Source of the DNA: Flavobacteriaceae bacterium UBA3339
Lineage (GTDB): Bacteria > Bacteroidota > Bacteroidia > Flavobacteriales > Flavobacteriaceae
DNA length: 64,000 bases
Direction of reading: 5' to 3'
Assembly: GCA_002360925.1 (NCBI GenBank)
Contig: DERN01000011.1
Span: 4,791-68,790 of the forward strand
Below, in pieces: positions 1-8,877 of the stretch (position 1 is its first letter; every line of letters begins with the position of its first letter). Below the pieces are notes generated by a model that did not search any database, was not told the origin of the DNA, and worked only from the letters and a program-made list of their open reading frames with translations. Both the position numbers and the translations under genes were made by a program.

Positions 1-1181
1 CGCTGCAAATATTCCGCAATATCCAAATACGTATTATTAGTGCTTAACGTAATTTCAATCGGCATTTTTCTTCTGCTTTTAACTTTGTTTATCAATTCTT
101 TCGCTTTTGAAGGATTATATAATGGATCTTTTGCAGATTGAAAACCTTCTAAACCATTCGGGATAATTCCATTTACCATTCCATCGCCCATTCCGTTTCG
201 TAAATATGCGACTAATTTTGTTCGGTCAAATCCATAATTTAAAGCTTGACGAATTCGCCTATCTCTCATTAACGGATCGTTCATGTTAAAACCTAAATAT
301 TCGGTATTTAAATACGGACCGGAAAGCATTTGAATTTTATTGTGATATTTTTCTTTTAATTCACCATTTGGTTGCAACAATTCATCTTTATACGAAGGAT
401 CTAATCCCGAAATTAAATCTAATTTTCCTTGAATAAATTGTAAAAAGCCACTTTGTTTATCGGGTAAAAAACTAATTGCAATGCTTTCTAAATACGGTAA
501 TTGCTTTCCTTTTGAATCTTTTTCGTGATAATTTGGATTTTTTCGTAAAACTAATTTTACGTTTTCTTCCCAAATTTTGAATTGAAAGGGTCCAGTTCCG
601 ATTGGATTTGAACGAAAGTCAATCGACGCATCTTCTGTAATTTCTTTAGGAACAACCGAAGCGTATTTCATCGACAATAATCCTAAAAAAGCAGGAAAAG
701 GTTTTTCTAAATTGATTTGAAAAACAGAATCATTTATCGCTTTATAACTTTTTACATTCTGGAAAACCCAAGTTCCGGGCGAAGCTAATTTATCGCTCAA
801 AACCCGATTAAAACTGTATTCAAAATCGTGTGCTGTAACTAAACGCGTACTGTCTTTTCCGAAATTGATATGTTTGTGAAAATAAACATCGTTTCGTAAA
901 GTAAATTCGTAACGAATTCCGTTTTCAGAAATCGTCCATTCCTTTGCAATATCAGGCTTTACATGTAAAGAATTATCTAACTGAACCAATCCGTTAAATA
1001 ACTGATTACAAGGCCAAATAATTGCCATATTTCGAGCAAAAGCCGGATCTAATGTTTGAATGTTCGCACTTTCATTATAACGAAAAACATCCTGATCAGA
1101 AAAGTTCGATTCCTTTTTCGCACAGCCAAAAAATGCTAAAACACTGCTAAATAATACTATGGAATAAAACGTATATTTCAT
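1..1181 (-). CDS. ABC transporter substrate-binding lipoprotein, oligopeptide type (partial)
   Basis: The gene runs off the left edge, so only about the first 393 residues are present. The start is the ATG whose complement is at 1179-1181; translation gives a signal peptide ending in a lipobox (AFFGC, Cys20), so it should be a lipid-anchored periplasmic or surface protein. It resembles the family 5 solute-binding proteins (DppA/OppA type): early text such as NIQTLDPAFARNMA, then SNPIGTGPF and, further on, RQALNYGFDRTKLV are typical of that fold. The likely role is binding peptides for an ABC importer, but no permease or ATPase genes are visible, and the substrate cannot be read from sequence. 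Confidence 0.85.
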   Translation of the reverse strand, partial: MKYTFYSIVLFSSVLAFFGCAKKESNFSDQDVFRYNESANIQTLDPAFARNMAIIWPCNQLFNGLVQLDNSLHVKPDIAKEWTISENGIRYEFTLRNDVYFHKHINFGKDSTRLVTAHDFEYSFNRVLSDKLASPGTWVFQNVKSYKAINDSVFQINLEKPFPAFLGLLSMKYASVVPKEITEDASIDFRSNPIGTGPFQFKIWEENVKLVLRKNPNYHEKDSKGKQLPYLESIAISFLPDKQSGFLQFIQGKLDLISGLDPSYKDELLQPNGELKEKYHNKIQMLSGPYLNTEYLGFNMNDPLMRDRRIRQALNYGFDRTKLVAYLRNGMGDGMVNGIIPNGLEGFQSAKDPLYNPSKAKELINKVKSRRKMPIEITLSTNNTYLDIAEYLQ

Positions 1182-1238
1182 CAAACCAAATTTTGTTTGT
1201 AAATTTGTAAATTGTTTAAGATTGTTCGGTTTTGTTTG

Positions 1239-1298
1239 TTATTCCGAGGAACGAGGAATCTCCGAATTAAGATTCTTCACTGCGTTCAGAATGACATA
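1239..1298. repeat. REP-like dispersed intergenic repeat, copy 1
   Basis: The stretch has imperfectly inverted ends (GTTATTC near the left, GAATGAC at the right) and an inner inverted pair GAATCT/AGATTC. A related copy lies at 21062-21137. It sits between the divergent peptide-binding gene and mtaB. Sequences of the form ATTCCGA...GAGGAATCT...AGATTC...GAATGACA are a common non-coding repeat type in bacteria; assignment to that type is from memory of its appearance. Confidence 0.55.
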
Positions 1299-1360
1299 AA
1301 CCAATCAGTTTAAAGGGAAGTAAAGATAATTGAAATTTTACACTACTTGTAGTGAAGTAT

Positions 1361-2695
1361 ATGGAAAATAGAAAAAAAGTAGCCTTTTACACTTTGGGAT
1401 GTAAGCTGAATTTTTCAGAAACATCGACCATTGCACGTAACTTTTCCGACGAAGGTTTTGATCGTGTCGATTTCGAAGAAGTTGCAGATATTTACGTAAT
1501 TAATACGTGTTCTGTTACCGAAAACGCCGATAAACAATTTAAGCAAATTGTAAAAAAAGCCTTGAAAAACAACGAAAAAGCTTTTATTGCAGCTGTTGGA
1601 TGTTATGCGCAATTAAAGCCCGAAGAATTGGTTGCGGTAGATGGAGTAGATTTGGTTTTAGGAGCTACCGAAAAATTTAAAATTACCGATTATATCCACG
1701 ATTTGTCTAAAAACGATATGGGCGAAGTGCATTCGTGCGAAATTGAAGAAGCCGATTTTTATGTTGGAAGTTATTCAATTGGCGACAGAACGCGCGCTTT
1801 TTTAAAAGTTCAAGACGGATGCGATTATAAATGTACGTATTGTACGATTCCGTTGGCGCGAGGAATTTCTCGTTCGGATACAATGGAAAACGTTATGAAA
1901 AACGCTGCTGAAATTTCGGCTCAAGGAATTAAAGAAATCGTATTAACTGGAGTAAATGTTGGCGATTACGGAAAAGGCGAATTTGGAAACAAAAAGCACG
2001 AACACACCTTTTTTGATTTAGTTCAGGCTTTAGATAATGTTCCCGGAATCGAACGTTTGCGTATTTCGTCCATCGAACCCAATCTTTTAAAAAACGAAAC
2101 AATTGATTTTGTTTCAAAGAGCAAATGTTTTGTTCCGCATTTTCATATTCCGTTGCAATCGGGAAGCAATACCATTTTAAAGAAAATGAAACGTCGTTAT
2201 TTACGCGAATTGTATGCTGAACGTGTGACTAAAATTCGAGAAGTAATGCCAAGTGCTTGTATTGGCGTTGATGTTATTGTTGGATTTCCAGGAGAAACAG
2301 ACGAATTGTTTTTAGAAACGTATAATTTCTTAAACGAATTAGATATTTCGTATTTACACGTTTTTACTTATTCTGAACGAGATAATACCGAAGCTGTTGA
2401 AATGGAAGGAATTGTTCCGACAAATGTCCGTGCAAAGCGAAGTAAAATGTTGCGTGGTTTATCGGTTAAAAAACGTAGAGCGTTTTACGAAAGTCAGTTA
2501 AATACCAAACGTACTGTTTTGTTCGAAAGTGAAAATAAAGAAGGATACATTCACGGATTTACCGAAAATTATGTAAAAGTAAAAACACCTTGGAATCCGG
2601 AATTAGTTAATACGTTACACGATATTAAACTTACAAAAATTGACGAAGACGGAATTGTTCGTTTCGATTTTATAAACGAACCTGTTTTCAATTAA
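1361..2695 (+). CDS. mtaB: tRNA t6A37 methylthiotransferase MtaB
   Basis: A 444-residue radical-SAM methylthiotransferase of the MiaB/RimO/MtaB group, which adds a 2-methylthio group to N6-threonylcarbamoyladenosine 37 of ANN-decoding tRNAs. The N-terminal UPF0004 domain has the three cluster-binding cysteines at about 14, 50 and 81 (TLGCK, INTCS, VGCYA). The radical-SAM motif GCDYKCTYC places CxxxCxxC at 154/158/161, and a TRAM-like tail follows. The TLGCKLNFSE opening is characteristic of MtaB rather than MiaB. The ATG at 1361 is preferred over an in-frame GTG at 1352 because MENRKKVAFYTLGCK is the normal family beginning. A hairpin terminator follows directly. Confidence 0.95.
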   Translation: MENRKKVAFYTLGCKLNFSETSTIARNFSDEGFDRVDFEEVADIYVINTCSVTENADKQFKQIVKKALKNNEKAFIAAVGCYAQLKPEELVAVDGVDLVLGATEKFKITDYIHDLSKNDMGEVHSCEIEEADFYVGSYSIGDRTRAFLKVQDGCDYKCTYCTIPLARGISRSDTMENVMKNAAEISAQGIKEIVLTGVNVGDYGKGEFGNKKHEHTFFDLVQALDNVPGIERLRISSIEPNLLKNETIDFVSKSKCFVPHFHIPLQSGSNTILKKMKRRYLRELYAERVTKIREVMPSACIGVDVIVGFPGETDELFLETYNFLNELDISYLHVFTYSERDNTEAVEMEGIVPTNVRAKRSKMLRGLSVKKRRAFYESQLNTKRTVLFESENKEGYIHGFTENYVKVKTPWNPELVNTLHDIKLTKIDEDGIVRFDFINEPVFN

Positions 2696-2705
2696 TATTA
2701 AAATC

Positions 2706-2742
2706 ATAAAAAAACGTGTTTAATTAAAAACACGTTTTTTGT
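2706..2742. terminator. Bidirectional intrinsic terminator
   Basis: AAAAAACGTGTTT and AAACACGTTTTTT form a long AT-flanked stem around a short loop. It lies between the convergent mtaB and acetyltransferase genes and has a T run on both strands. Confidence 0.85.
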
Positions 2743-2772
2743 TGTTATATAGTTTTGGTGGTTTGGTCTTGA

Positions 2773-3054
2773 TTATATTTTAATTCCCACAGCAAGTAAT
2801 TCTCTATAACTTGGATTTTTCTTAAAAAATGAAACTATGTTAGAATTTACCGGAACAATACGCAATCGTTTCTCTTCGGCTTTATCTAAAATCGATTTAA
2901 TAAAATCGTTTATTAATTCTTCATCTTCACAGCCGTTTGTGTTTAATTTTGTTAAAAATAATTTGCGTTCCTGTATCGAATATTCTACAATAATAAATCG
3001 GTCGCCACATCTAGCTTCAAACTGTCGTAATAACTCGTTATTCTTAAATTCCAT
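2773..3054 (-). CDS. Small GNAT-like N-acetyltransferase (YjdJ type)
   Basis: A 93-residue protein resembling the short GCN5-related acetyltransferases of COG2388 (YjdJ-like). These keep only the core acyl-CoA-binding part of the fold. The C-terminal segment VPVNSNIVSFFKKNPSYRELL matches the usual pattern in this group (a conserved C/S-xx-V/I-xx-F-xx-xx-P-x-Y-xx-L). The substrate is unknown. It is transcribed toward mtaB and shares the bidirectional terminator with it. The start at 3054 gives MEFKNNELLRQF, which fits a complete short domain. Confidence 0.7.
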   Translation of the reverse strand: MEFKNNELLRQFEARCGDRFIIVEYSIQERKLFLTKLNTNGCEDEELINDFIKSILDKAEEKRLRIVPVNSNIVSFFKKNPSYRELLAVGIKI

Positions 3055-3204
3055 GACTACATTTTGTTCTTAAATCTTAAAGATTTATTTTTTAAATTAC
3101 AGTATTAAAAATTAAATCTTAAATTATTTGGTTATTTGTCTTACAAAATAAGCAAAAAGTTTCCAATAATACAAAATCAAACGATACTAATATTAATAAA
3201 CAAA

Positions 3205-3882
3205 ATGAAAAACATCTATTTTATGCCCGGAATGGCAGCGAATTGTCAAATATTTGAAAATATAAAATTAGACGAAACCAAATATGCTTTTCATTATATT
3301 GAGTGGTTAGAACCTTTGATGAATGAATCTTTGGAAGAATATACTTTGCGAATTTGTAAAGAAATTAAGCATGAGAATCCTATTTTAATCGGAGTTTCTT
3401 TTGGAGGAATCATTGTGCAGGAAATAGCAAAAAGAATTAAAACAGAAAAAGTAATTATTATATCGAGCGTTAAAGATCCTTCCGAATTTCCTAAAAGAAT
3501 ACAATGGGCAAAGAAATTCAAACTCTATCATTTTTTTCCGACAACTTATGTTACAACAATCGAAAATCTATCGAAAAAAATAGTATCTTCAAAAAAAATC
3601 CATCACAGAATCGATATGTATCGAAAGTATTTAACAATGCGTTCTAAAAATTATCTCGATTGGGCATTTAAGAATATCATTCTTTGGGAAAATAAAAATC
3701 CTTTAAAAAACGTTTTTCATCTTCATGGCGGAAAAGATCATATTTTTCCGGCAGAAAGGATTCAAAACGCCGAAATATTAGAAGGCGGAACACATGTAAT
3801 GGTCTTGGTAAATGCGCGATGGATTAACAAAAAATTGAATGAGATTTTAGAAAAAGAAAAATATGAAAAAGAGAAATTATAG
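3205..3882 (+). CDS. Alpha/beta hydrolase
   Basis: A 225-residue protein with an alpha/beta-hydrolase layout: nucleophile elbow GVSFGG (Ser65), a plausible acid in HGGKDHIFP and a catalytic His in GGTHVMVL near the C terminus. No signal peptide is seen, so it is probably cytoplasmic. The start is taken at the ATG of MKNIYFMPGM; upstream in-frame TTG codons would add an unconvincing N-terminal tail. Its 3' end overlaps the next gene by 20 bp, suggesting co-translation. Substrate unknown. Confidence 0.8.
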   Translation: MKNIYFMPGMAANCQIFENIKLDETKYAFHYIEWLEPLMNESLEEYTLRICKEIKHENPILIGVSFGGIIVQEIAKRIKTEKVIIISSVKDPSEFPKRIQWAKKFKLYHFFPTTYVTTIENLSKKIVSSKKIHHRIDMYRKYLTMRSKNYLDWAFKNIILWENKNPLKNVFHLHGGKDHIFPAERIQNAEILEGGTHVMVLVNARWINKKLNEILEKEKYEKEKL

Positions 3883-4765
3883 AAACATTGCGATTATTGT
3901 TGGCGTTTTAGGAATCGGTTCGCTTTTTTATCAGTTTACTTCAAACGGAACCAATTCGGTCGATATACGAAATCATGCGTATTTACCCAATAATATGGAA
4001 TTTTGTAATGAAAGAGTTCCGGTTGAATTAATTGACGTTAAAGAACGCTTAGATCGAGAATTAACAATAAACATCAATCTACATTCTGCAACAAGTTTAA
4101 TTATTAAACGTGCAAACAGATATTTCCCGGATATTGAACCTATTTTAAAACGAAACGGAATTCCAGACGATTTTAAATATTTATGTGTTATTGAAAGCTC
4201 GCTAACCAATGCAACTTCGTCTGCCGGAGCAAAAGGATTTTGGCAATTTATGCCCGAAACTGCAAAAGAATATAAATTAGAAGTAAGCAGTACAGTCGAC
4301 GAGCGCTATGATGTTATAAAAGCAACCGAAGCTGCTTGTGTTTATTTGAAAAGAGCGTATGCTAAATTTGGAAATTGGACATTGGTTGCAGCTGCTTACA
4401 ATAGAGGAATGGCAGGAATTGATCGTCAAATTCAGGCGCAAGGCGTTTCAGATTATTACGATATGTTTTTAAACGAAGAAACATCGCGTTATGTATTCCG
4501 TATTTTAGCTTTAAAAGAAATCATGAAAGATCCGGATAAATACGGATATGTTTTTCCGAAAGATGTTTTATATCGTCCAATAAAAACTAAAAAAATCAAT
4601 ATAAACACCAATATCGATAACCTGCAAACTTGGGCTTTAGAACAAGGAATCAACTTTAAAATACTGAAATTACATAATCCTTGGTTAATCGACACTTCGT
4701 TGATTGTTCCTTTAGGAAAAACATACGAAATTGAAATTCCAACAGAAGGTTATGGTAGGAAATAG
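3863..4765 (+). CDS. Lytic transglycosylase, SLT domain
   Basis: A 300-residue exported protein with an N-terminal hydrophobic segment (residues 8-25) and a soluble-lytic-transglycosylase domain from about residue 95 to 220. The catalytic Glu lies in VIESSLTN (Glu111), followed by the family motif GAKGFWQFMPETAKEY and AAYNRGM. It should cleave the MurNAc-GlcNAc bond of peptidoglycan to form 1,6-anhydro ends. It resembles the catalytic part of MltD, but no LysM repeats are seen after the domain, so it is shorter than classical MltD. It overlaps the upstream hydrolase gene. Confidence 0.88.
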   Translation: MKKRNYRNIAIIVGVLGIGSLFYQFTSNGTNSVDIRNHAYLPNNMEFCNERVPVELIDVKERLDRELTININLHSATSLIIKRANRYFPDIEPILKRNGIPDDFKYLCVIESSLTNATSSAGAKGFWQFMPETAKEYKLEVSSTVDERYDVIKATEAACVYLKRAYAKFGNWTLVAAAYNRGMAGIDRQIQAQGVSDYYDMFLNEETSRYVFRILALKEIMKDPDKYGYVFPKDVLYRPIKTKKININTNIDNLQTWALEQGINFKILKLHNPWLIDTSLIVPLGKTYEIEIPTEGYGRK

Positions 4766-4879
4766 AAGTTTATAAAATGAAGAAATTATTTTGAATATTA
4801 TTTCAATAAATATTTTTATAGAATCTTTTATAAACATGGTTAGTTTATTAATTTTGTCAAAAATTTATTATTTATAGAA

Positions 4880-5590
4880 ATGGGAAGAGCGTTTGAATTT
4901 AGAAAAGCTAGAAAAATGAAGCGTTGGTCGGCTATGGCTAAAACGTTTACGAGAATTGGTAAAGATATCGTAATGGCTGTTAAAGAAGGCGGACCTAATC
5001 CTGAAACCAATGCACGTTTACGGGCTGTTATGCAAAATGCAAAAGCAGCAAATATGCCGAAAGACAATGTAGATCGTGCAATTAAACGTGCTTCTGATAA
5101 AGATACTGCAAACTATAAAGAGGTCTTATTCGAAGGATACGCGCCTCACGGAATTGCTGTTTTAATTGAAACGGCAACAGATAATAACAATCGTACAGTA
5201 GCAAATATTCGATCGTATTTTAATAAATGTAACGGAACCTTAGGGACACAAGGTTCTGTCGAATTTATGTTTGATCACACTTGTAATTTTAGAATTGCTA
5301 AAATTGAAGGATTAGATTTAGAAGAATTTGAATTAGAGTTAATAGATTTAGGCGTTGACGAAGTTTTTGAAGATGAAGATGGAATTATGATTTATGGTCC
5401 TTTTACAAGTTTTGGAGCAATTCAAAAAGAATTGGAAGAACGTGAAATCGAAATTTTATCATCTGGTTTTGATAGAATTCCTCAAGTAACAAAAGAACTT
5501 ACAGAAGAGGAAGTCGCAGATGTTGAGAAACTTTTAGAAAAAATCGAAGAAGATGATGATGTTCAAAATGTTTATACCACGATGGCTTAA
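4880..5590 (+). CDS. YebC/PmpR (TACO1) family protein
   Basis: A 236-residue YebC-family protein. The opening MGRAFEFRKARKMKRWSAMAK is a Bacteroidota variant of the usual MAGHSKW start, and KEGGPNPETNARLRAV and NMPKDNVDRAIKRA are strongly conserved family text. The C terminus is acidic, also as in the family. Members were annotated as transcription regulators, and some assist ribosomes on difficult peptide motifs. A TAATTTTG element at 4849-4856 is a good flavobacterial -7 site. A hairpin terminator follows the stop codon. Confidence 0.92.
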   Translation: MGRAFEFRKARKMKRWSAMAKTFTRIGKDIVMAVKEGGPNPETNARLRAVMQNAKAANMPKDNVDRAIKRASDKDTANYKEVLFEGYAPHGIAVLIETATDNNNRTVANIRSYFNKCNGTLGTQGSVEFMFDHTCNFRIAKIEGLDLEEFELELIDLGVDEVFEDEDGIMIYGPFTSFGAIQKELEEREIEILSSGFDRIPQVTKELTEEEVADVEKLLEKIEEDDDVQNVYTTMA

Positions 5591-5625
5591 GGAATAATAA
5601 AAAAATATAATCTCTATAAGTTAAG

Positions 5626-5657
5626 AAAAAAGACAATTCAAATGAATTGTCTTTTTA
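5626..5657. terminator. Bidirectional intrinsic terminator
   Basis: AAAAAAGACAATTCA pairs with TGAATTGTCTTTTT between the convergent yebC and ccoI genes; each strand has a T run after the stem. Confidence 0.88.
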
Positions 5658-5660
5658 TAT

Positions 5661-8036
5661 TTACCATCTCCCCTTCCTTGCGTAATAATTACTCATTATA
5701 GTAACAAAGCTAATAATAGTTGCAGTACTTACAGGCATAATGATTGCTGCTACTAATGGCGATAAATGGTTAGAAAGTGCGAACGAAAGTCCTACTACGT
5801 TGTAACTAATTGCTAATCCGTAGCTCATTTTAATGGTTTTCATTGCGTTTTTAGCAAAATTTAAAAAGTAGGTCAGTTTTCCGAAAACCGAAGCATCCAT
5901 AATAGCATCACTTGCCGGAGTAAAAACGTTTACATTTTCAGAAATAGAAATACCAACATTACTTTGTGCTAAAGCTCCTGCATCGTTTAATCCGTCGCCA
6001 ATCATGAGAACATTTTCCCCATTGTTTTGCAGTTCTTTAATAAAATTGAGTTTATCGTCTGGTTTTTGATCAAAAATCATTTGAGTTCCTTCGGGTACAA
6101 AACGCTCTAACATTTTGCGTTCGCCATCATTATCACCCGATAAAATATATAAATTATAATGTTGTTTCTTTAAAGCTGTAAACAATTGATCAATCCCTTC
6201 TCTGTATTCATTTTCGAAAACATAAAATCCTTTTACAACATCATTAATCGAAATGTAAACTCGAGTTTGGTTAATAGTTTCGTTATTATTTGATTGAACC
6301 CAATTTGACGAACCTACTTTTATCTTATAGTTTTTAAAAGATCCTTCGATTCCTTTTCCGGCAATTTCTTGATAAAACTCAGGTTTTTCGATCGAAACAT
6401 CAGGCAACAACATATATAATCGTCGACTTAATGGATGATTAGAACCCCGCACAATATTCTTTACTGCTGTAATTTCTTCTTTATTCAAAACAGTTCCTTC
6501 GTAATGTATTTTCTGATTTTGATTTGAAGTCAATGTCCCTGTTTTATCAAAAACAATCGTATCGGCTTTTGCCAATTGTTCAATTACCGCCGTGTTTTTT
6601 AAATACAATTTGCGTTTTCCCATTAATCGAATCACATTTCCCCAAGTATAAGGCGCTGTTAAAGCCAATGCGCACGGACACGCAACAATTAAAACCGCTG
6701 TTAAAACATTAAAAGCATCGTTAAAACTTTTAAAACTCCAACCAATAAAACCAACCAACGCAATGGTTAATAAAGTTGGCGTAAAAATTCTACTTGCACG
6801 ATCTGTAATTGTTTTAATCTTTTGTGAAGTCTTTTTCTGAAAAACTTCATTACTCCACAATTGCGTTAAATAACTTTGCGAAACACTATTAATTGCTTCA
6901 ACAACAATAGCATTTCCTACTTGTTTTCCGCCAGCAAATATTTTATCTCCCGATTTTTTTTCAACCGGAACCGCTTCTCCTGTAACAAAACTATAATCAA
7001 CAAAAGCTGATTCGGAAATTAAGACGGCATCAACCGGAATTAATTCTTCGTTTCGAATCATTAATTGATTTCCTTTTTCGATTTCATAAACCTGAATTGG
7101 AGTTTCGATCTTATTTTCGATTTTGGTAACTGCAATCGGGAAATACGATTTGTAATCTCGTTCAAAAGATAAAAAGTTATATGTTGTTTGCTGAATCAAT
7201 TTTCCTGAAAGCATAAAGAAAACCAAACCGCACATACTATCTAAAAATCCGGCGCCGTCTTGAAAGAAAATATCGACAATACTTCTTAGAAACATCACGA
7301 TAATCCCCAAAGCCATTGGAATATCGATATTATACGATTTTGTTTTGATGCTATGATAAGCCGATATATAATAAGGAGTTGCTGAATATAGAAAAACAGG
7401 CAAAGCCAAGACTACATTAAAATAGCGAAAAAAATCGCGATATTCACGCATCCAAAAATCGTCTACATTAAAGTATTCGGGAAACGATAAAAGCATGATG
7501 TTTCCGAAACCAAAAAACGCAACTCCGATTTTATACAGTAAACTTCGATCAATTAATTTTGGTTTTGCATCGAATTGCTCTAAACTTATATAAGGTTCGT
7601 AACCAATCGAAGCTAACAACAAAACCAATTCTTTCAACGTAATTTTATTCGGATTGAAATTTACTGTTACTTTTTTCTGAGAGAAAACTACCTGAGAATG
7701 ACTTACTCCTTCGTTTAAAGTGTTTAAGTTTTCTAAAATCCAAATACACGAACTGCAATGAATATGTGGAATATACAAACGAACAATCTGAATATTATCT
7801 TCTTCAAAATCAATTAATTTAGAAACAATCTCCTGATTATCAAGATAGTTGTATTTAGAGGAAACATCCTTAGGAGTTGCTCCTGGATTTTGTCCAAATT
7901 CGTAGTAACTTGCCAATCCGTTTTCTGAAAATAAATCATAAACGGTTTGACAGCCTTTACAGCAGAAATTCTTATCATCGAAAACGATTTTCTCGTTTTC
8001 AACAATATCATTTCCACAATGATAACAATTTAACAT
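5661..8036 (-). CDS. ccoI: Copper-translocating P1B-type ATPase, CcoI/FixI type
   Basis: A 791-residue heavy-metal P-type ATPase. The N terminus has a cysteine-rich metal-binding region (Cys4, Cys7, Cys25, Cys26, Cys29), as in CcoI/FixI, then an HMA domain with CSSC at 94-97. Downstream are TGEAVP (352-357), the transmembrane ion-binding motif CPC (453-455), the phosphorylation motif DKTGT (497-501) and GDGLNDA. Such ATPases deliver copper for assembly of cbb3-type cytochrome oxidase in the inner membrane. Flavobacterial ccoI usually heads a cluster with ccoS and ccoNOP; none of these follow here. It is divergent from an FNR-like regulator and has an FNR-type site well placed upstream. Confidence 0.9.
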   Translation of the reverse strand: MLNCYHCGNDIVENEKIVFDDKNFCCKGCQTVYDLFSENGLASYYEFGQNPGATPKDVSSKYNYLDNQEIVSKLIDFEEDNIQIVRLYIPHIHCSSCIWILENLNTLNEGVSHSQVVFSQKKVTVNFNPNKITLKELVLLLASIGYEPYISLEQFDAKPKLIDRSLLYKIGVAFFGFGNIMLLSFPEYFNVDDFWMREYRDFFRYFNVVLALPVFLYSATPYYISAYHSIKTKSYNIDIPMALGIIVMFLRSIVDIFFQDGAGFLDSMCGLVFFMLSGKLIQQTTYNFLSFERDYKSYFPIAVTKIENKIETPIQVYEIEKGNQLMIRNEELIPVDAVLISESAFVDYSFVTGEAVPVEKKSGDKIFAGGKQVGNAIVVEAINSVSQSYLTQLWSNEVFQKKTSQKIKTITDRASRIFTPTLLTIALVGFIGWSFKSFNDAFNVLTAVLIVACPCALALTAPYTWGNVIRLMGKRKLYLKNTAVIEQLAKADTIVFDKTGTLTSNQNQKIHYEGTVLNKEEITAVKNIVRGSNHPLSRRLYMLLPDVSIEKPEFYQEIAGKGIEGSFKNYKIKVGSSNWVQSNNNETINQTRVYISINDVVKGFYVFENEYREGIDQLFTALKKQHYNLYILSGDNDGERKMLERFVPEGTQMIFDQKPDDKLNFIKELQNNGENVLMIGDGLNDAGALAQSNVGISISENVNVFTPASDAIMDASVFGKLTYFLNFAKNAMKTIKMSYGLAISYNVVGLSFALSNHLSPLVAAIIMPVSTATIISFVTIMSNYYARKGRW

Positions 8037-8093
8037 ACCTTAAAATTTGCTTTATACCTTATACAAAATTCCTAAGTACTTACTCGCTAAAAA

Positions 8094-8107
8094 ATGATAA
8101 ATATCAT
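8094..8107. promoter_or_regulatory. Candidate FNR-type operator between ccoI and fnr-like gene
   Basis: ATGATAAATATCAT is a 14-bp dyad matching the FNR/ANR pattern TTGATnnnnATCAA at TGAT-N4-ATCA. On the ccoI strand a -7-like GAATTTTG (8071-8064) puts the start near 8059, so the dyad would centre close to -41, the usual position for FNR activation. On the other strand it lies upstream of the -7 site TATATTTG at 8117-8124. Confidence 0.6.
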
Positions 8108-8116
8108 ATATTGTCG

Positions 8117-8124
8117 TATATTTG
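8117..8124 (+). promoter_or_regulatory. -7 promoter element of the FNR-like gene
   Basis: TATATTTG matches the flavobacterial TAnnTTTG consensus exactly and lies 26 bp before the start codon of the regulator gene. Confidence 0.6.
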
Positions 8125-8150
8125 TACTTTAGAACTAAAGTTAGGAATTA

Positions 8151-8831
8151 ATGGGCAAATGTGAACAATGCATTGTTAGGGAACTGAGTTCGCTAAATGC
8201 ACTATCTAAAAACGAATTAATTCATTTATCGGATTGTAAAGATTCTTTCGAAATTAAAAAAGGTGACATTATTTTTAGCGAAGGCGATTTAATGAATGGC
8301 GTTTACTGTATTAAAGAAGGAACTTGTAAGTTGGTTAAAATGAATTCGAACGGAAAAGATACCATTTTAAAACTGATTACAAAAGGTGATTTGTTAGGTC
8401 AAGATTCGATTCTTACTGAAAACAAAGCTGCATTAAGTGCGGTTGCTGTTGAAGATATGCAAGTTTGTTACATTCCTAAAACTGAAATTCTAGGTTTTAT
8501 TAACGAAAACAATAAATTCTCTTTCGAGGTTACTCGAAGCGTTTGCAACCAATTAACGCAAGCTAACGAATTTGCTGTTAATCATACTCACAAAACGGTA
8601 AAAGAGCGTTTAGCTGCCGTTTTAATTAATCTTCATGATACTTCCGGAACAGACGAAGATGGTTTTTTAAATCTTCAATTAAGCCGAGAAGAAATTGCCA
8701 GCATGGTTGGAACCGCGACTGAAAGCTGTATTCGCTTGCTTTCTGAATTAAGAAAAGCTGGTTTTATTGATTTAAAAGGAAAAAGAATCAAAATTTCATC
8801 CTTGAATAACTTAAAAAGTTTAGCAGAATAA
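8151..8831 (+). CDS. Crp/Fnr family transcriptional regulator
   Basis: A 226-residue CRP/FNR-type regulator: an N-terminal cyclic-nucleotide-binding-like beta roll (residues about 20-130) and a C-terminal winged helix with LSREEIASMVGTATESCIRLLSEL as recognition region. Cysteines at 4, 7 and 29 could, with a further Cys, bind an oxygen-sensitive 4Fe-4S cluster as in FNR, though spacing differs from E. coli FNR. Its divergent position to ccoI and the FNR-type dyad between them suggest control of microaerobic respiration genes. Cluster binding is inferred, not shown. Confidence 0.88.
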   Translation: MGKCEQCIVRELSSLNALSKNELIHLSDCKDSFEIKKGDIIFSEGDLMNGVYCIKEGTCKLVKMNSNGKDTILKLITKGDLLGQDSILTENKAALSAVAVEDMQVCYIPKTEILGFINENNKFSFEVTRSVCNQLTQANEFAVNHTHKTVKERLAAVLINLHDTSGTDEDGFLNLQLSREEIASMVGTATESCIRLLSELRKAGFIDLKGKRIKISSLNNLKSLAE

Positions 8832-8877
8832 TTTTATTTGATTCTTAAACTATTGCTATTTTGTTTATTTTCGCAAG

